Translations under genes and position numbers: made by a program | Shown: piece by piece, positions 20,025 to 28,935 of the stretch | Layout: each line of letters begins with the position of its first letter | Position numbering within the stretch: position 1 is the stretch's first letter | DNA from: Flaviflagellibacter sp963786225 | GTDB lineage: Bacteria > Pseudomonadota > Alphaproteobacteria > Rhizobiales > Methylopilaceae | Assembly (NCBI GenBank): GCA_963786225.1 | Contig: CAWAYQ010000030.1 | Location: 12,264 to 76,263, forward strand | DNA length: 64,000 nucleotides | Direction of reading: 5' to 3' | The notes under the pieces: generated by a model | Database searches by the model: none | What the model was told of the DNA's origin: nothing | The model's input: the letters and a program-made list of their open reading frames with translations, nothing else

Positions 20025-20694
20025 CGTCCCCTTCGAGGGCTTGTCTGTCGCCGGCCTCAACCACTTCGCCCCGTTCCAGGACGATGAAGCGGTCGGCGAG
20101 CTCCTTGGCGAAGTCGAAATATTGTTCGACGAGGACGATGGCCATGTCGCCCCTGTTGCGCAAGTAGGCGATGGCGCGGCCGATATCCTTGATGATCGAG
20201 GGCTGTATGCCCTCCGTCGGCTCGTCGAGAACCAGAAGTTTCGGCCGGGTGACGAGCGCGCGGCCGATGGCGAGCTGCTGCTGCTGCCCGCCCGAAAGAT
20301 CACCGCCGCGGCGGTGCAGCATGCTTTCGAGCACCGGGAAGAGGACGAAGACTTCCTCCGGAATGGTCTTCTGGCCGCGCGGCAGCGGCGCGAAGCCGGT
20401 TTCAAGATTTTCGCGCACGGTGAGGAGCGGGAAGATTTCGCGGCCCTGCGGCACATAGGCGACGCCGAGTTTGGCGCGCTGGAAGGTGCGGAGCGGCGTG
20501 AGGTCGTTGTCGCCGAAGCCGATCTTGCCGCCGGAGATCGCACGGTGACCGACGATCGCGCGCATCAGCGAGGTCTTGCCGACGCCGTTGCGGCCGAGCA
20601 CGCAGGTGACCTCGCCCGGTTTCGCGGTCAGCGAAACCTTGTTCAGCGCCCGGGCCGCGCCGTAATAGAGCGAGAGGTTGTCGACCGTCAGCAT
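19999..20694 (-). CDS. urtE: urea ABC transporter ATP-binding protein UrtE
   Basis: A 231-residue LivF-like ATPase. Walker A is GRNGVGKT at residues 34-41, the Q-loop lies in AYVPQGREIFP, the signature is LSGGQQQQLAIGRAL, and Walker B is LLVLDEPTEGIQPS, the last being typical of UrtE. It powers urea uptake with UrtD. Located between urtD and ureD on the same strand. Confidence 0.95.
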   Translation of the reverse strand: MLTVDNLSLYYGAARALNKVSLTAKPGEVTCVLGRNGVGKTSLMRAIVGHRAISGGKIGFGDNDLTPLRTFQRAKLGVAYVPQGREIFPLLTVRENLETGFAPLPRGQKTIPEEVFVLFPVLESMLHRRGGDLSGGQQQQLAIGRALVTRPKLLVLDEPTEGIQPSIIKDIGRAIAYLRNRGDMAIVLVEQYFDFAKELADRFIVLERGEVVEAGDRQALEGDDVRNRLVF

Positions 20695-20710
20695 GATTGT
20701 GCCCCTTCGG

Positions 20711-20814
20711 CCTCATCCTGAGGAGGGCGAAGCACCGTCTCGAAGGATGGGCGTCATACGAGTTCGCGGCCATGGTTCGAGACGCGATGCTTCGCATCGC
20801 TCCTCAGCATGAGG
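20711..20814. repeat. palindromic intergenic repeat, family 3 (CCTCATCCTGAGG)
   Basis: CCTCATCCTGAGGAG at 20711-20725 and CTCCTCAGCATGAGG at about 20800-20814 form the outer inverted arms, with CGAAGCACCGTCTCGAAGG and GGTTCGAGACGCGATGCTTCG as inner arms. The same kind of element is very common in Bradyrhizobium-like genomes. It lies in the urtD-urtE gap. Confidence 0.8.
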
Positions 20815-20830
20815 GGAGTGTGCGCCCATC

Positions 20831-21607
20831 TCACCTCCCCAGATAGACTTCGATGACGCGCTCATCGGCCGAGACCTGATCGAGCGAGCCTTCCGCGAGA
20901 ACCGAGCCCTCGTGCAGGCACGTCACCTTCACGCCGAGATCGCGCACGAACACCATGTCGTGCTCGACGACGACGACGGAGCGCGTCTTCGCGATCTCAC
21001 GCAGGAGATCGGCGGTGTCGGCGGTTTCCTGGTCGGTCATGCCGGCGGCCGGCTCGTCGACCAGAAGCACGCGCGGCTCCTGCGCCAGGAGCATGCCGAT
21101 TTCGAGCCATTGCTTCTGGCCGTGGCTGAGCTCGGATGCCTTGCGGTTGCGGTGATCCTTCAGGCGGATGCGTTCGAGCAGGGCGTCGACGCGCTCCCTT
21201 TCCTGCGCCGTGCGGCGCGAGAACAGGGCGCCGAACGGACGCCGGTCCGCCTTCAGCGCGAGGAGGATGTTGTCTTCGACCGTGTGCATCTCGAACACGG
21301 TCGGCGTCTGGAACTTGCGGCCGATGCCGAGCGTCGCGATCGCCGCTTCGTCGAGCGTCGTCAGGTCGTGCTGGCCGGCGAACAAAGCTGTGCCTTCGTT
21401 GGGCCGGGTCTTGCCGGTAATGACGTCCATCATCGTCGTCTTGCCGGCGCCGTTCGGACCGATGATGGCGCGCATCTCGGCTTCGTCGATGGCGAGCGAC
21501 AGCGAATTGAGCGCGCGGAAGCCGTCGAACGAGACCGTGACGCCGTCGAGATAGAGCAAGGTCGGGGTGAGGGTGGGAAGTTCGCCGTCCGGAACAAGGC
21601 CGCTCAT
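20831..21607 (-). CDS. urtD: urea ABC transporter ATP-binding protein UrtD
   Basis: From ATG 21607 the product is 258 residues, a LivG-like ATPase with Walker A GPNGAGKT, the GRKFQTPTVFE Q-loop, signature ELSHGQKQWLEIGMLL (SHGQ in place of SGGQ, as usual in UrtD) and Walker B VLLVDEPAAGMTD. It starts five bases before the urtC stop. A palindromic repeat lies downstream. Confidence 0.95.
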   Translation of the reverse strand: MSGLVPDGELPTLTPTLLYLDGVTVSFDGFRALNSLSLAIDEAEMRAIIGPNGAGKTTMMDVITGKTRPNEGTALFAGQHDLTTLDEAAIATLGIGRKFQTPTVFEMHTVEDNILLALKADRRPFGALFSRRTAQERERVDALLERIRLKDHRNRKASELSHGQKQWLEIGMLLAQEPRVLLVDEPAAGMTDQETADTADLLREIAKTRSVVVVEHDMVFVRDLGVKVTCLHEGSVLAEGSLDQVSADERVIEVYLGR

Positions 21608-21611
21608 GATC

Positions 21612-22745
21612 TCACTCCGCCGCGCTGGGGACAGGGGCCGGAACCGAGCCGTCCGACCGGAAGCGCCGCCGCGTCTTTTCCCAGCCGGTCGAGATCGTGC
21701 CGAGAATGCCCTTGGGCAGGAACAGGGTGACGAAGACGAACAGGCCGCCGAGCGCAAAGAGCCAGAGGCTCGGCAGGACGCCTGTGAACCAGGTCTTGCC
21801 GGCATTGACGACCAGCGCGCCGAGAGCCGCGCCCACAAGCGTGCCGCGCCCGCCGACCGCGACCCAGATCACCATTTCGATGGAATTGGCGGGCGCGAAT
21901 TCAGACGGGTTGATGATGCCGACCTGCGGCACATACAGCGCGCCCGCGACGCCCGCGATCATGGCGGAGAGGACGAAGACGAAGAGTTTGTAGTTCTCGA
22001 CCCGGTAGCCGATGAAGCGCGTGCGGCTTTCGGCGTCGCGGATCGCGACCAGGACCTTGCCGAGCTTCGAGGTGACGATCATGCGGCAGAGCAGATAGCC
22101 GCCCGCGAGCGCCATCGCCGACAGGAAGAACAGGACGGCGCGCGTTTCCGCCGCCTGGACGTTGAAGCCCAGAATGTCCTTGAAGTCGGTGAAGCCGTTA
22201 TTGCCGCCGAAGCCCATATCGTTGCGGAAGAAGGCGAGCATCAGCGCAAACACCATGGCCTGCGTGATGATCGACAGATAGACGCCGGTGACGCGCGAGC
22301 GGAAGGCGAACCAGCCGAAGACGAAGGCAAGCAGTGCGGGGACCAGGATCACCATGATCATGGCGAACCAGAACATGTCGAAGCCGTGCCAGAACCAGGG
22401 CAGTTCCTTGTAGTTCAGGAACACCATGAAATCGGGCAGGATCGGATCGGCGTAGACGCCGCGCGTGCCGATCTGGCGCATCAGGTACATACCCATCGCA
22501 TAGCCGCCGAGCGCGAAGAACGCGCCGTGACCGAGCGAGAGAATGCCGGCATAGCCCCAGATCAGGTCGATCGAGATCGCGAGCAGGGCGAAGCAGAGAT
22601 ATTTGCCGAGCAGCGGGACGAGATAGTCCGGCACATGGCCGAACGTGCCGGCCGGAACCCAGAGATTGAGCACGGGGATCAGCACGCCGGCCGTGAGAAC
22701 CATTCCGAGGAAGATCCAGCCGGTGCGGTCGAGATGGCGGATCAT
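21612..22745 (-). CDS. urtC: urea ABC transporter permease UrtC
   Basis: A 377-residue LivM-type permease with about ten membrane helices; SIDLIWGYAGILSLGHGAFFALGGYAMGM and AIRDAESRTRFIGY (the ATPase-coupling loop) are hallmarks. The central FNVQAAETR and GFGGNNGFTDF motifs match UrtC. It pairs with UrtB to form the urea channel across the inner membrane. Confidence 0.95.
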   Translation of the reverse strand: MIRHLDRTGWIFLGMVLTAGVLIPVLNLWVPAGTFGHVPDYLVPLLGKYLCFALLAISIDLIWGYAGILSLGHGAFFALGGYAMGMYLMRQIGTRGVYADPILPDFMVFLNYKELPWFWHGFDMFWFAMIMVILVPALLAFVFGWFAFRSRVTGVYLSIITQAMVFALMLAFFRNDMGFGGNNGFTDFKDILGFNVQAAETRAVLFFLSAMALAGGYLLCRMIVTSKLGKVLVAIRDAESRTRFIGYRVENYKLFVFVLSAMIAGVAGALYVPQVGIINPSEFAPANSIEMVIWVAVGGRGTLVGAALGALVVNAGKTWFTGVLPSLWLFALGGLFVFVTLFLPKGILGTISTGWEKTRRRFRSDGSVPAPVPSAAE

Positions 22746-22799
22746 GTGCGTACCTCGTTATGTCCCGCCCTTGGAATGCGAGCAGCGCTCGGACCGTCA

Positions 22800-22915
22800 G
22801 GCCCGCGCGGGGAGAGGGTCGGGGTGAGGGGTATGCCGGACGGAAGGCCGCTGCCGTTGACCCTCACCCGGTCGCGCTGCGCGCGATCCGACCTCTCCCC
22901 GCCGGGGAGAGGTGA
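22800..22915. repeat. palindromic intergenic repeat, family 1
   Basis: CGGGGAGAGGGTCGGGGTGAGGG, then CCCTCACCCGGTCGCGC and CCTCTCCCCGCCGGGGAGAGG, located in the urtB-urtC gap; same modules as 13938-14028. Confidence 0.8.
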
Positions 22916-22940
22916 AAAGGCCGCGATCATGCTGACATCA

Positions 22941-24549
22941 TCATGCTTCCACCGCCCGGCCCTTGAGGGCGAACAGCCCGCGCGGACGCTTCTGGATGAA
23001 CAGGATGATGGCGACGAGAAGAAGAATCTTGCCGAGCACGGCACCCGCATAAGGTTCGAGGAATTTGTTGGCGACGCCGAGCGTCATGGCGCCCACAAGC
23101 GTGCCCCAGAGATTGCCGACCCCGCCGAACACGACGACCATGAAGCTGTCGATGATGTAGCTCTGGCCGAGGTTCGGCGAGACATTGTCGATCTGGCTGA
23201 GCGCGACGCCCGCCATGCCCGCGACGCCCGAGCCGAGGCCGAAGGTCATGGCGTCGATCCAGTCGGTGCGGATGCCCATGGCGGCGGCCATGCGCCGGTT
23301 CTGCGTCACGGCGCGGACCTGAAGGCCGAGCGCCGTCTTCTTCAGGACGAGCAGCAGCGCGAAGAACACCATCATCGAAAAGACGATGATCGCGATGCGG
23401 TTATAGGTCAGCGTCAGGCCACCGAGGTCGAACGAGCCGGACATCCAGCCCGGCGTGCCGACTTCGCGGTTGGTGGGGCCGAAGATCGAGCGCACGGCCT
23501 GCTGCAGGATCAGCGAAATGCCCCATGTCGCGAGCAGCGTTTCGAGCGGGCGTCCATACAGGAAGCGGATGACGCTGCGCTCGATGGCGATGCCGACGGC
23601 CGCCGCCACGAGGAAGGCGAGAGGGATCGCGATGAACAGCGAATAATCGAACAGGCCGGGAGCGGAGGTGCGGATCACCTCCTGCACCATGAAGGTGACA
23701 TAGGCGCCGATCATCACCATTTCGCCGTGCGCCATGTTGATGACGCCCATCTGGCCGAAGGTGATGGCGAGGCCGACGGCGGCGAGCAGCAGGACCGAAC
23801 CGAGCGAGATTCCGTAGACCACGTTCTGCGCGGCGGCCCATGCGGCCTGCTTCATCTCGATGCCCGAGAGTGCGGTGGCGGCGGCGGCCTTCACGGATGT
23901 CCGGCAGATCGGCCGGAAGCGAGCGGAGGAGGGCGGCGGCATCGCCGTCCGCGCGTTTCGCGATCACGCCCACGGCGGCGATGCGGTCGGCATCGGACGC
24001 GCCGGGAAAAGTGACGATGATCGAGGCGCGCGCGGCTTCCAGCGCGGCCTTTGCGCGGCTGTCTTTTTCCTTGGCCAGCGCGGTGTCGATCGCGGGCAGG
24101 GCCGAGGCGTCGCGCGATTTGAACACGGCGTTGGCCGCCGTGATGCGCTTGGCCGGGTCTTCGGAAATGATGTCGAGCGAGCCCGCGGCGGCCTGGACGA
24201 TCGTGCGCAGGCGGTTGTTCAGCCGCACCGCCTTCAGGCCGGCGGGCGCCGCGGAAACCTCGGTGCCGCTCTTCGCGTCGAACAGCTTGCCGGATGCGTC
24301 GCGGTAATAGACGGCCTTCGCGGCCGGATCGAAGAACAGTTTGCCGGTTGCGAGTGCAGCAATGATCGCCGTCGCTCCGGGATGGCCGGACTTGCCGATG
24401 GCGTCCACGCCGGCGGCGGTGTCGTTGAAGCTGTCGGTCGTAAACAGCGCGAGCGCGTCATCGGCCGGATCGGCCGAAGCAGGTGCGGAAAAAGACACCA
24501 GCGCGATCGAGAGGATCAGCGCCAGCCGCCGGAAGAATACGAATGTCAT
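22941..24549 (-). CDS. urtB: urea ABC transporter permease UrtB with periplasmic N-terminal domain (frameshifted)
   Basis: The N-terminal frame (24549 to about 23895) has a signal peptide ending at PASADPA and a roughly 200-residue extracytoplasmic helical region (ADPADDALALF, RLRTIVQAAAGSLD), characteristic of UrtB. One base is missing or extra near 23895, after LPADLPDI. The second frame continues VKAAAATALSGIE into the LivH-type permease with YGISLGSVLLLAAVGLAITFG, GVINMAHGEMVMIGAY and RSIFGPTNREVGTP. Total length would be about 536 residues, normal for UrtB, so the shift is probably a sequence error. Confidence 0.9.
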
Positions 24550-24632
24550 AGGTCCCAGCGCGCATGTTGTTGATGAAAATGGGGAGGCGGCCGCACGCCG
24601 CCTCCCCGGTAGGCGTCAGTTCGCTTGGGAGG

Positions 24633-25937
24633 TTACGAGGCCTGACCGCCGCACTTTTTCGTCTTGGAGTTGTAGTTACCGCACTTGAGCTTCACCCAGT
24701 CGGCGTCCAGATCCTTGGAGCCTTCGAGGAAGTCGGTCCAGGCATCGCCGGGAACGAGCTTTTCGGTCTTCCACACCACGTCGAACTGGCCGTCTTCCTT
24801 GATCTCGCCGATCAGGACCGGCTTCGTGATGTGGTGGTTCGGAAGCATGACCGAGGTGCCGCCGGTGAGGTTCGGAACTTCGATACCGACGATGGAGTCG
24901 ATGACCTTGTCCGGATCGGTGGTGCCGGCCTTCTCGACCGCCTTGACCCACATATTGAAGCCGATGACATGGGCTTCCATCGGGTCGTTGGTCACGCGCT
25001 TCGGGTTCTTGGTGTATTCCTGCCAGGACTTGATGAACGCGGCGTTCGCCGGGTCTTCGACCGACTGGAAGTAGTTCCACGCGGCGAGATGGCCGAGGAG
25101 CGGCTTGGTGTCGAGACCGGCGAGTTCCTCTTCGCCGACCGAGAACGCGACGACCGGGATGTCGGTCGCGGCGATGCCCTGATTGCCGAGTTCCTTGTAG
25201 AACGGCACGTTGGCGTCGCCGTTGATGGTGGAGACGACGGCTGTCTTCTTGCCCGCCGAGCCGAACTTCTTGATGTCCGACACAATGGTCTGCCAGTCGG
25301 AATGACCGAACGGCGTGTAGTTGATCATGATGTCTTCGGCGGCGACGCCCTTGGACTTCAGATAAGCCTCGAGGATCTTGTTCGTCGTGCGCGGATAGAC
25401 GTAGTCGGTGCCGGCGAGAACCCAGCGCTTCACGTCGCCGCCGTCCTTCGACATCAGATAATCGACGGCCGGAATGGCCTGCTGGTTCGGGGCGGCGCCG
25501 GTGTAGAATACGTTGCGCTCGCTTTCTTCACCCTCGTACTGGACGGGGTAGAAGAGGATCGAGTTCAGCTCCTTGAAAACCGGGAGCACGGACTTGCGCG
25601 AGGACGAGGTCCAGCAGCCGAACACGGCCACGACCTTGTCCTGTGCGATCAGCTCTTTCGCCTTTTCGGCGAACAGCGGCCAGTTGGACGCCGGATCGAC
25701 GACGACCGCTTCAAGCTTCTTGCCGAGCAGGCCGCCCTTCTTGTTCTGCTCGTCGATGAGGAAGAGCATCGTGTCCTTCAGCGTCGTTTCCGAAATCGCC
25801 ATCGTGCCCGACAGCGAGTGCAGAACGCCGACCTTGATCGTTTCCTGGGCCGACGCGGCGGAAAGACCGCCGGCCAGCACCGACGTGGCCGCGAGCAGGG
25901 TCGCCGCCTTCGTCGCGTTCTTAATAAGTTTGAGCAT
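24633..25937 (-). CDS. urtA: urea ABC transporter substrate-binding protein UrtA
   Basis: The 434-residue protein has a signal peptide (cleavage near SAASAQ) and a type I periplasmic binding fold. Motifs typical of UrtA are VGVLHSLSGTMAISE, VDPASNWPLFAEKA, VFGCWTSSSRKSVLPV, FYPVQYEGEE and NHHITKPVLIGE. It captures urea or short amides in the periplasm. It is the first gene of the urea operon and lies about 60 bases downstream of a perfect sigma-54 promoter element. Confidence 0.97.
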   Translation of the reverse strand: MLKLIKNATKAATLLAATSVLAGGLSAASAQETIKVGVLHSLSGTMAISETTLKDTMLFLIDEQNKKGGLLGKKLEAVVVDPASNWPLFAEKAKELIAQDKVVAVFGCWTSSSRKSVLPVFKELNSILFYPVQYEGEESERNVFYTGAAPNQQAIPAVDYLMSKDGGDVKRWVLAGTDYVYPRTTNKILEAYLKSKGVAAEDIMINYTPFGHSDWQTIVSDIKKFGSAGKKTAVVSTINGDANVPFYKELGNQGIAATDIPVVAFSVGEEELAGLDTKPLLGHLAAWNYFQSVEDPANAAFIKSWQEYTKNPKRVTNDPMEAHVIGFNMWVKAVEKAGTTDPDKVIDSIVGIEVPNLTGGTSVMLPNHHITKPVLIGEIKEDGQFDVVWKTEKLVPGDAWTDFLEGSKDLDADWVKLKCGNYNSKTKKCGGQAS

Positions 25938-25996
25938 TACGCCTCTCCATTCCTGTCCTGGGTCGGCTGCGGACAGCCCCCTACGGGAGGAATGTC

Positions 25997-26012
25997 AGCA
26001 AGGCGCGTGCCA
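25997..26012 (-). promoter_or_regulatory. sigma-54 (RpoN) promoter of the urt-ure operon
   Basis: On the minus strand the bases 26012 to 25997 read TGGCACGCGCCTTGCT, a perfect match to the RpoN consensus TGGCACG-N4-TTGCW with GG at -24 and GC at -12. The predicted transcript start is near 25986, leaving a leader of about 50 bases before urtA. Sigma-54 promoters need an activator; for urea use NtrC under nitrogen limitation is the expected one (inference). No clear NtrC half-sites were found upstream. Confidence 0.88.
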
Positions 26013-26096
26013 TGGTCCGGGCGGCGTTGATTCCGCTGGGCGATCCGCAAATCCGACTGCGGATGGAATGTCTATGGGGCAAATGCCGGGGTTAAG

Positions 26097-26125
26097 TTTT
26101 AGGCAATGATTTTTAGGCGCCTAAA
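26097..26125. promoter_or_regulatory. candidate operator: direct TTTTAGGC repeats and palindrome TTTAGGCGCCTAAA
   Basis: TTTTAGGC occurs at 26097-26104 and again at 26111-26118, the second copy extending into a perfect palindrome at 26112-26125. It lies about 85 bases upstream of the sigma-54 element and 270 bases upstream of the imelysin gene, so it could serve either operon. The regulator is unknown. Confidence 0.4.
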
Positions 26126-26397
26126 TAATGGGCATCATCAAGTTGACCGTACGGCTGCCAAGCATCGGCGACTACATTTACTGAATTTACTGAATATCGA
26201 AGCAGCCAATTCTTACAAGTTCAAAAGTTTTACTTACTACATTCGATTTATTCCAATTAAAAACAAAGCAACGTCGATTGACAACTTGATCTCGATGGGG
26301 CTTTTCCCTTCTTGCGAACCGCGGCTTTGGCGCTCCCTTCGGCCATTCTCGAGCGCGGTCCCGAATCCGCCGCCCTAACGGCAACTGGAGACAGACA

Positions 26398-27664
26398 ATG
26401 AATTTCCTTCGCACGATGATTTCGGCTGCCGCCTTGACGGCAGTCATGGCCGCTCCGGCCTTCGCGGCGACAAAGTCGGACGCCGTGGTTCAGACCTACG
26501 CCAATGTGGCCGAGGCCATCTATTCGGACAGCCTCGCCAAGGCGAAGGAGCTTCAGAGCGCGGTCGATAAGTTCCTGGCCTCGCCGACCGAGGACACGCT
26601 GAAGGCCGCCCGCGCCGCCTGGAAGGGGGCCCGCGTTCCCTATCAGCAGAGCGAAGGCTACCGCTTCGGCAACTCCATCGTCGATGATTGGGAGGGCCGC
26701 GTGAATGCCTGGCCGCTCGATGAGGGCCTGATCGATTACGTGGACGCGAAAGCCTACGGGACTTCGGACGAGAACCCGGCCTATGCCGCGAACGTCATCG
26801 CCAATACGAAGATTCAGGTCGGCAAGGACGCGATCGACGCGACGAAAATCGACAAGGACCTCATCAAGAGCCTTCAGGAAGCGGGCGGCGTCGAGTTCGA
26901 ACGTCGCGATCGGCTACCACGCGATCGAATTCCTGCTCTGGGGCCAGGATCTCAACGGCACCGGACCCGGCGCCGGCGACCGCAAGGCGAGTGATTACGA
27001 CACCAAGGCCTGCACCAACGGCAATTGCGACCGCCGCGCCGCGTATCTCAAATCGGCGACCGATCTCCTGGTCGACGATCTCGAAGAAATGGTCGCGTCC
27101 TGGGGCAAGGACGGCGACGCGCGTAAGGACGTCACGGGCAAGGCGGCAAACGACGGCCTGACCACGATCCTGACCGGCCTCGGTTCGCTGTCCTACGGCG
27201 AGCTCGCGGGCGAGCGCATCAAGCTCGGCCTCATCCTCCACGATCCGGAGGAAGAGCATGACTGCTTCTCCGACAACACCCACAACTCGCATTTCTATGA
27301 CGAGCAGGGGATGATCGCGATCTACAAGGGCAGCTACAAGTCGACCGACGGCAAGGTCACGGAAGGCCCGAGCCTCGCCGCCTTCGCCAAGGAAAAGGCG
27401 CCGAAGGAAGCCGCCGCGCTCGAGGCCGCCTTCGCCAAAACCGATGCCGCGATGGGCGTGATGAAGACGCGCGCCGACAGCGGCAAGGAGGCCTACGACC
27501 AGATGATCGGCGAGGGCAATGCCGAGGGCAACAAGGTGGTGCAGGATGTGGTCGACGCGCTCGTCGCGCAGGCCCGTGCCGTCGAAGGCGTGGTTTCGGC
27601 TCTGGGCCTCAAGATCGAGCTCGAAGGTTCGGACAGCCTGGACAATCCGTCGGCCGTTCAGTGA
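26398..27664 (+). CDS. imelysin-family (peptidase M75/IrpA-like) iron-regulated protein (frameshifted)
   Basis: GGAG lies nine bases before ATG 26398. The N-terminal frame has a signal peptide ending at AFAATK and the first imelysin helices (VVQTYANVAEAIYSDSL, ARAAWKGARVPYQQSEGYRF). A one-base shift near 26898 leads into VAIGYHAIEFLLWGQDLNG, which carries the family GxHAIEFLLWG motif, then SYGELAGERIKLGL and EEEHDCFSDNTHNSHFYD. Total about 422 residues, as in IrpA/imelysin proteins. Family members are periplasmic or lipid-anchored and act in iron uptake. First gene of a four-gene cluster. Confidence 0.88.
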
Positions 27665-27670
27665 TCTGAC

Positions 27671-28935
27671 ATGATGTCGACGCGGCGCGCCCTGTTTGTG
27701 CGGACGCGGAATGGCGACGGCTTCGGCCCTCGCCATTTCCGTTCCGCGGCGGCGCGCCGCGCGCTTGTTCTGGCTTCGGCCGGTCTTCTGTCGGCCTCCG
27801 CCGCGCTCGCGCGGAAGACAATCTCACCCGCGCCATCGGCAAGGCTCTGTTCGAGCGCGCCTGGGTTCCGGCGCCGTCATCGACTCTCGCCAATGACGGG
27901 CTCGGCCCGCTGTTCAATGCGCGCGCCTGCGCCTATTGCCATCAGGGCCTCGACCGCGCGATTTCGCAGCGCGACCCCGACGGCACCTTCACCCAGCGCG
28001 GCATGGTGCTGAAACTGTCCGACGCGGCGGGCCGGTTCGACCCGGCCTATGGCGGGCAGCTTCAGACCTCGGCGGTGCCGGGGCTGGTGCCCGAAGGACG
28101 CCTCGTCATGGCAGGCGCGGACCCCCGGATTGAAAACCCGGCTTCCGGTCCGCTCGCGCCCGCGACACGCATGGGCGTACGCGCCGCGCCGTCCGTACGC
28201 GGTCTCGGCCTTCTGGCCGGCGTTCCGGAGGAGGCGATCCTCGCGCGCGCCGATCCGGACGACCGCGACGGTGACGGGATCTCCGGCCGTCCGAACTGGA
28301 TCGTGGATGCAAACGGCACACGACATCTTGGCCGGTTCGGATTGAAATCGTCGAGCCCAACGCTCGCCGCGCAAATCGAACTCGCGTTTTCTCTGGACCT
28401 CGGAATGTCGACGTCCGGTCATCCCGACCTCGCGGGCGACTGCCTGAGCGCGGCCTGCCGCGCGGCGCCGCATGGCGGCACGGCGGACGAAGCTGAAATC
28501 CGGCACGACCTCGTCGCCATGCTCGCGGATTATCTCGCCAGCGTGCCGCCGCTCGAACCGGCGTCTGCCCCCGAAGCCATGGGCGAGCTTCTGTTCGCTG
28601 CATCCGGCTGCACCTCGTGTCACACGCCGTCTCTGCCCGGTGCCAAGGGAGAGGTGCGCGCTTTCAGCGATCTGCTTTTGCACGACCTCGGCCCCGGCCT
28701 CGACGGCGGTGCGACGGAACCGAATGTCGCGCCGACCGAATGGCGCACCGCGCCGCTCTGGGGCGTTTCGCGCGCTCTCGCGACCCATGCCGGTCTTCTG
28801 CACGACGGCCGCGCGCCGGGCGTCGCCGAAGCAATTGCGCTCCACGGCGGTGAAGGGACGGGGGCCCGCACACGCTTTGGTGAACTCGGCGAGAGCGACC
28901 GCGCGCGGCTTATCCGCTATGTCGAGGGCCTATGA
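27671..28935 (+). CDS. di-haem oxidoreductase, DUF1111/COG3488 type (frameshifted)
   Basis: The N-terminus from ATG 27671 reads into a signal-peptide-like stretch ALVLASAGLLSASAALA; after a shift near 27812 the frame continues EDNLTRAIGKALFERAW, GLGPLFNARACAYCHQG, which contains the first haem site CAYCH. The remaining 310 residues are intact and carry the second haem site CTSCH (AASGCTSCHTPSL) and DPDDRDGDGISGRPN. This family is regularly encoded beside imelysin proteins; it resembles di-haem peroxidase/MauG proteins and may oxidise iron or an iron ligand in the periplasm (inference). Stop overlaps the next start as ATGA. Confidence 0.85.

Larger units (their letters stand above)
25938..26397. 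other. divergent promoter region between urtA and the imelysin cluster
   Basis: This 460-base gap separates two divergent operons. It contains the sigma-54 element (25997-26012), a perfect 14-bp palindrome (26112-26125) and a strongly AT-rich stretch at about 26165-26290, probably the promoter of the imelysin cluster. No Fur or Irr box was recognised with confidence, and no gene is seen. Confidence 0.6.

Noticed and set aside
21567..24014. 815-codon plus-strand open frame
   Set aside because: Antisense to urtC and urtB, with highly charged low-complexity composition; no ribosome site or domain.
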